Source: Branchiostoma belcheri
Lineage: Eukaryota; Chordata; Leptocardii; Amphioxiformes; Branchiostomatidae
Length of the DNA: 64,000 nucleotides
Reading direction: 5' to 3'
Assembly: GCF_001625305.1 (NCBI RefSeq)
Contig: NW_017802379.1
Span: 8,239,722-8,303,721, forward strand
The position numbers and the translations under genes are program-made. Below are positions 59,201 through 64,000 of this stretch, in pieces; position 1 is the stretch's first letter; each line of letters opens with the position of its first letter. Under the pieces are notes generated by a model. That model was not told the DNA's origin and did no database searches. It saw only the letters and a program-made list of their open reading frames with translations.

Positions 59201-60765
59201 GCCACCGAGAGCCGTAAATTTATTGTTTTTTAACTTACTGTATGGCCTATAGGGTGAGGTGGAGGCTCTGCGTCGTCAGCTGCAGACAGCCATGAAAGTT
59301 ATCCACCAGTACCAGAAGGGCGGAGCCTGTCCCTCCTCAGTACTGAACGGAGAGGGGTGTGACGAAGAGGTAAGCTCTACTGACATTTTTTATGTTTGTT
59401 TGTTTCGCATAACCGGTAAACAGCCTCTAGGCGTAACACACCAGTTTTGTACATGTACGTACATGTACAAGCTGCGTAAGACCGGACTGTAAGGTTTGAA
59501 CCACTCACACCGGGAAGGTGTGAGTGGTTCCAACTCACACCTTCCAAGTGCAGTGGGTTCAGATCTTTAACGTGCGTGGGGTATGGCTCTCCCAAACATG
59601 GAACCTCCATTTTTATCATAACTACACTATAATACCTTGTGTGTACATGAACTATGAACTAACGAACACTTGAAAGGTTACGAGGGATTAGAATATCTTT
59701 GAGTTACGTTTTGAGGAAGTCTGTGTTAGAGATTTTAAAGAATATATTTTGATAATTTTTTTAGGTTTCTTACCAACAAACACTGGTGAAAACAATTGGG
59801 TTCAATACAACTGCTGTAACTGGTCTATATGTTGCTGAAGTTACAGAATATCTTTGAGTTACAAACTCATTGTTACATAACAGCTTTCGTTGCCCAAATC
59901 TGAACTCCAACTCTGGTGATAAAAGGTAATGATTATGTGGCACTCTGCTGCAGCTGGTCTAGATGTTGCTGATGTATGTAGAGCTAACAGACTCGTCGTT
60001 ACATTGTAGCTGTCGTTGCCCGACTCTGAACGCAGCGAGGAGCAGCCCTCGCTGTCCAACTGCAGCACGGAGATGTCGGACGTGTCGTGGGAGCAGGTGG
60101 AGGAGCGCGACGCCAGCGTGACCCTGTGGGTGCCTGACCACGCCGTCAACCGCTGCATGGGCTGCAACCTGGAGTTCTGGATGGCTCGCAGGAAACACCA
60201 CTGCAGGTAACCGCTCACCAACATGCAAATAAGGACTCGAATATGCAAATAAGGACATGAATATGCAAAGTATATGCTTATAATTACACTGCATGGCCTG
60301 CAACCTTTACGTTACTGGGAAGGGTCTCAGTCTTTAGGACAGGATGTCAAGCCAATGGTTCGCTGTATGTTGTACGTTGCGAAAAGAGCTTGTGGAATTT
60401 TATTAGTACAATGAACTTGTATTTGAACTGTACATGTTGTCTTCTCTGTCTTACACCCAATACTACAGGACTGGTACAATGTACAGGTAGATGTCTTTTA
60501 TCTAAAGCCATCCATGTGTGATTCCTACAGGAGCTGTGGACATGTGTTCTGTGACATCTGTTCGGAGAAGAAGATCTCCATCCCCACGGAACAACTCTTC
60601 GACCCAGTCCGCGTCTGCTTGCCCTGTTACGACAAGCTGGTCACAACGACCACCGAGCAGGTGTTCGAAATCTCCTTGGAGGAAGAAGAGGAGGAAGAAG
60701 ACACCAAGACGTTGTCAGATTTCCAGACGGAACAACCGATAGCTGCGTCAGCTGCCAGCAATTAA
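44218..60765 (+). CDS. mtmr3: Myotubularin-related phosphatase, MTMR3/MTMR4 type with FYVE finger
   Basis: Removes the 3-phosphate from PI3P and PI(3,5)P2, acting on endosomal and autophagy membranes. Exons: 44218-44220 (ATG only), 46221-46427, 46942-47024, 50029-50207, 50598-50700, 51189-51302, 52043-52212, 52742-52864, 54535-54649, 55286-55481, 56337-56522, 57153-57323, 57527-58825, 59253-59369, 60010-60206, 60531-60765 (TAA); 1165 residues, against about 1195 for human MTMR3/4. Order: PH-GRAM domain (about 15-125), phosphatase domain (about 160-560) with the active P-loop HCTDGWDRT (Cys405, Arg411), so catalytically competent; disordered Ser/Pro-rich region mostly in one exon (570-950); coiled coil (about 965-1010); FYVE finger (1060-1130) with WVPD, CMGC, RRKHHCR and VCLPC. 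The end, QPIAASAASN, matches the vertebrate DKPIAASSN. A start at 46236 is the alternative. Confidence 0.94.
47383..47747. repeat. Inverted-end element, CAGGGCTC(A/G)AAAT type
   Basis: It starts CAGGGCTCAAAATACTGGG and ends ATTTCGAGCCCTG; GGGTGCACCAGTGCACC recurs near both ends, and the middle is AT-rich. Probably a non-autonomous hAT-type element in MTMR intron 3. The ends match those of the palindrome at 42236-42318. Confidence 0.65.
48249..48344 (+). repeat. 96-bp direct repeat, left copy
   Basis: It runs from TACTACATGTGTATATAATG to CACCAATACATAGTACA and recurs without a visible difference at 49816-49911. It flanks a 1471-base segment in MTMR intron 3. Confidence 0.93.
48345..49815. other. 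1.47-kb segment between the 96-bp repeats
   Basis: It starts GTCAAACCTGTATTCAACAA, contains an AT-rich left half and a CpG-rich right half with YY1-like sites (AAGATGGCGC about 49091, GCCGCCATCTT about 49353), and shows no conserved ORF. It could be an inserted element or an internal promoter; no matching inverted ends were found. Confidence 0.5.
49816..49911 (+). repeat. 96-bp direct repeat, right copy
   Basis: Same length and, by eye, the same sequence as 48249-48344. It ends 117 bases before MTMR exon 4. Confidence 0.93.
50305..50540 (+). repeat. Interspersed repeat family A, left-truncated
   Basis: It starts at ACATGGTCTGCTCTGTTAAT and runs through GTCACCATGGTGACAGACG to CAATATGTTTTCCTTCGGTA. 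It lacks the GCAAAGCAAAT hallmark and lies in MTMR intron 4. Confidence 0.75.
52257..52603. mobile_element. piggyBac-like MITE, 347 bp
   Basis: Left end AGGCATCCAATGC is preceded by TTAA; the right end, GGGTGCC, is followed by TTAA. The interior has GACCCTCATGGAGCAAAAAT and GGACTCATCTTGGGGCTTGT, shared with 33988-34324 and, inverted, 56565-56918. It starts 44 bases past MTMR exon 7. Confidence 0.78.
53180..54132. mobile_element. Non-autonomous hAT element, 953 bp
   Basis: TIR TAGGGGTGGGTACCGGT is perfectly inverted at the right end, and ATTGTGAT is duplicated at 53172-53179 and 54133-54140 (8 bases, hAT type). Subterminal CAGGTCCGG-like repeats lie at both ends. No transposase frame. In MTMR intron 8. 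Confidence 0.88.
55886..56275 (+). repeat. Diverged tandem duplication, about 235-bp unit
   Basis: AAGCTTGCTTGA, CATGTAAGTAGGGACAATAG, ACATTTCAA and CTGAGACAC occur in the same order from 55890 and again from 56121. In MTMR intron 10. Confidence 0.7.
56565..56918. mobile_element. piggyBac-like MITE with intact TTAA target sites
   Basis: Ends AGGCATCCAATGC and the inverted GCACTGGATGCCT, with TTAA at 56561-56564 and 56919-56922. Inverted relative to the copy at 52257. It lies 42 bases past MTMR exon 11. Confidence 0.85.
59489..59548. repeat. Hairpin with repeated CACTCACACC arms
   Basis: GAACCACTCACACC is followed by GGTGTGAGTGGTTC and then again by CTCACACCTTCC, so alternative stems can form. 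In MTMR intron 14. Confidence 0.7.
60335..60460 (+). mobile_element. SINE tail relic
   Basis: GGACAGGATGTCAAGCC, GCGAAAAGAGCTTGTGGAAT, TAGTACAATGAAC and TGTCTTCTCTGTC follow the order of the 27736-28030 SINE body. No tRNA head remains. In the last MTMR intron. Confidence 0.5.
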
Positions 60766-63700
60766 CAGAAGATTTCTCCACGCTTCATTGGTGGATGATA
60801 ACGGCAAGCCCGCCGCTCCCTAGACTTGAGTACACCGGTCCGCTTCCAAGCAGATCCGACTTACGTATTGTAAATATTCATGCCCAGTTTCAATCCCACT
60901 GCCATCCCTGCTTTGAGGTAATGTGTGCATACTTTTTAAATCCTTCACGAGGAAGTCGGTTCTGTTTGGATGCGGATTGTCGTAATTGAGACTACGGAGT
61001 GGTTACGGGCTGTGCTTAAAGGAGATGGCACAAAGGAGTTAGTTCGATTCCCTTGCCTAATGTTGCTGTGGGTTTTGGTCTTCTGGAGCAGCTAAGGTTT
61101 CTACACCACGTGCAAGCGATCCAAGTGTGATTGGACATAGAGGGACTGTTGCAGAACCTGGGGCTTTGGTATGTAGGGTACATGTCAAGTTTCCTGATCT
61201 TTTTTGAAAAGAAATCTCTTCGGAAATTTCTGAAGCCCAAAAACTTTCATTCTGTCTCCTACGTACATTTGTGCTCAACACAAAATGAAAATTCCCATCA
61301 CCTGTCAAGTCAAATCTTGAAAATGTTCTAACTTAAAACTATGAATCCAGTACACGTACCTTGTTTTTGGGCATTGCAATGATAGATATAACACAAAGAA
61401 AAACTGTGACAATTTTAAGGGAGATAAAGGAAGAAATAGAACACATGTAAAACTTGCAAAGAGATACTGGCAACTTGACATGTACGCTATAATGTAGTGG
61501 TCTGGGATGCAAGCTGTATTTTTCTTTAGAATTTGTTTTTAGTTCACATAGAGACAAAATGTACAGCTTTACTAATGGGAGATGCATGTTCCATGAATTT
61601 AATTTAAAAACTGAAAGTAAATGTTAATAATTTTAATGATAAATCAACAGGGTCAGTGTTATACTACAAATTTTTCCTTTTCATTGGGCACAAAATGGAT
61701 CAGAATACTATAATTTCTTCTTTACATTTACATGTACTTGAGGACAATGAGAATTTGTCAGTGACGAGTAGGCCCAATTCCTAGAAATCCATGTCCAAAC
61801 CGTAGAAAAGCAATTCTTACAAAGCTCGTTATGATTATTTTTCAGCAAATAATTTGTCCAATTCTGAAGGAAAAGTTAGAATAAACATAATACCATGTAG
61901 CTTACATGTATGTCAATACAACTTCTGTAATTATGGAATTCACATTGAGATTGATTTAACTTTAAGTTAAAAAAAAAGTTATATATTTCAGGGTCACAAT
62001 GTATCATTTCAGCATTTGTAACAGGTGAAGGGTCTTATGTATTCTAGACATAAGAAAATGATGTTAAGTACTGTATGAATCCCTCAAGTATAAAGCTTTT
62101 ACCGCTTTTCTTTCCACAATCCAGAAATCTCAGGCATCCTTTGTAGATATAAACAAGAAAAACTATCCTGTTCTGCCTTTAGATTGTGCCAAATGTCTAG
62201 GCTCCGACGTTACATATTATGTATGTTGGGAAGAAAGTCGTCGCTTGGTGTTTTGCCCCTTGTGAAAAGTGACCAGGGCTGCAATTGGCAATTATTTCCT
62301 CAATCAATAGGAAAATGGCAGCAAGGGGTATTTTGGACAAGTGTGAACAAGGAAAAGAAGTCATTGATATAGCAAGAAAAAGTGAAGAAATTGCACTGAG
62401 TAAACTATGAACCTTTTCACAGTTGTAAAAGAATTTGAAAGGCAGATAGCCCCAACCTCCCCCCCCCCCAGCCTTGAATGGACTTGCGCGTACAATGTAT
62501 GTCTATAAGCCAGTTAACGTTCATGGTTTGAACATTGAAAACTCAGCCATGCAATGTTGGTAATATGTTCAAGTTGGAGGCTCCTGAGACATAAACAAAA
62601 CACATCCGTACATGATCTGGAACTGTTCACAAGTTGGGGGCCTGTTCCTCTGTATGATCTGACGCGCAGTTCTAACTGTGAACCGTCTTATTGGCTACAC
62701 GGCAGCAAAAGGATGATAAAGATATACTAGTAAGCAGGAACAAAAAGAATGTCTTTTGGCAGTACTTGAGCTACGGTAACAGTTGTACATCCTTGTACAA
62801 AAAGCTGCTTTTGAGTTCCATGTGCTCTTGTAAGACTAGAGAAATGAGCTACAGTGTTGATTACATGACGCCGCTGCTACAATGTCAAGAAGTACTGATA
62901 CTTGTTAGTGTGACATTCCAATCATAGCAGTCTGGACCCTTCCACCCTTAGTCTAATATGTTAAAAAGTTAACCTTCTCCATGCTAAAGTAGCCTTTTGG
63001 CACCAGACCAGATCTGTATTGGTTACAGAGTTAGGCAGCAGGGAGAGGGTTAGCAACATCTTTTGGAAAGATGCGGTTAAGACTGTCCCGAATAAAAATG
63101 ACCGAAAATCCTCAAGGCATTTCATATTGTATAAGCTGTATCAGGTGAAATTGTTGTATGTCTTGCCCAGAAACCAAAGAAAAGGAACAAATAACGTTTG
63201 TTACTTGTACGATCACCCCTCTCCCCCATTTCGTCATTACCAGCAAAAAGAAATCTTTTGTCCAGCGAAACCCATTAGAAAGAACCTAAGGCCCAGTAAA
63301 AGTTCTGTTTTGGTAATTTTCGAACCTGGCATTTACTTATTACTTAGACAGAACAGCACACAAGTTTGTGAGGGAGTCTATGCCTTAGTGTACTACAGTC
63401 AAACCATTTTGCTTTAAGAAAGTTGTATGTTCAATTCTCAGGTTTGAAAAAGTGACTTCCTTAGTTTAAACTGCATTTCAAAAGAAAGTTTGTGCCGCGC
63501 AACCCGAGGTTTTTATCAAAAGGGAAAAACTACACTAATTTGAATGGGCAAAACGGGACATTTACATATTATTAACCATATGTAAACCAAGAAGAGAAAT
63601 GTTATCCGTTATGGCTCAAGTCTACGCCTTAAAATGGTTAGGAGGGGGCTGTAGTTATGATACAGGCCAGCTGTTATTTTCAAATGGTGCTTGCTCAACA

Positions 63701-64000
63701 GTTTGAATGTTACCAAAAGCTATTAAATGGAAATGGCACGTCAATGAAGATGAATACATTTTTAAGGCCACAGGAAACTAAAATGATGTGTATTACATGT
63801 GAAAGACTGGTTGAAAAAGGGTTGAATTTATTATTAAAATCCCCCATGTAGCTGTAAGGTTAGGCAGCCAGGCAGCAATTGTTTTCCATTAGGTCATGTT
63901 AATAAGTAGAGAATGACTTGGATACCAAGATGCAATGTTGTACAAATAGAGCCATTCTGCCTCTATGGTTAGATGAATTGGTGCCTAGGAATTTGTGTAT
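60766..64000. other. MTMR 3-prime UTR and downstream flank
   Basis: No further coding gene could be supported. The best candidate poly(A) signal, AATAAA at 61880-61885, would give an untranslated region of about 1.1 kb, but the transcript may run further. Beyond about 62000 there are only short, unrelated open frames and a short poly-C run near 62461. Confidence 0.6.
61880..61885 (+). terminator. Candidate poly(A) signal for the MTMR gene
   Basis: AATAAA in an AT-rich setting, 1115 bases past the stop. Other AATAAA hexamers further right (about 63090) are possible. Confidence 0.35.

Overview
The window looks like nuclear DNA of an invertebrate deuterostome, most likely a cephalochordate (Branchiostoma). 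This is inference: genes have many short exons with GT-AG introns of animal size, one gene serves where vertebrates have both MTMR3 and MTMR4, and introns and spacers are full of small DNA-transposon derivatives, tRNA-derived SINEs and non-LTR retrotransposon pieces. All gene identities come from conceptual translation and remembered family sequence; no search was run.

Layout. (1) 298-4890, plus strand: the last six coding exons of a Derlin-2/3 type ER-associated degradation protein, with the first coding exon off the left edge. (2) 4891-8988: intergenic, with a satellite that has a three-unit higher-order period. (3) 8989-20735, minus strand: cytosolic methionyl-tRNA synthetase, 16 exons, 616 residues, only the catalytic and anticodon-binding core. 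(4) 20736-22146: a divergent promoter region with CCAAT, NRF1-like and TATA-like elements. (5) 22147-30809, plus strand: S-adenosylmethionine synthetase, nine exons, 391 residues. (6) 30810-44101: intergenic plus probable 5-prime untranslated part of the next gene, with a reverse transcriptase relic interrupted by a 20-base N gap. (7) 44218-60765, plus strand: a myotubularin-related phosphatase of the MTMR3/MTMR4 type with a C-terminal FYVE finger, 1165 residues. (8) 60766-64000: its probable 3-prime untranslated region and flank.

How the genes relate. The two central genes stand head to head with 1411 bases between start codons, and both enzymes consume methionine and ATP: one charges tRNA for translation, the other makes SAM for methylation. 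A regulatory region between them could set the split of methionine between protein synthesis and methylation. The Derlin and MTMR genes have no evident functional link to this pair.

Most of the remaining structure is transposon-derived. Notable cases are a SINE whose target-site duplication covers a splice donor, a synthetase intron built almost wholly of retrotransposon tail, a displaced piece of synthetase exon 3 inside the SAM synthetase gene carrying a nested insertion, and a MULE-like element with a helicase-like fragment.
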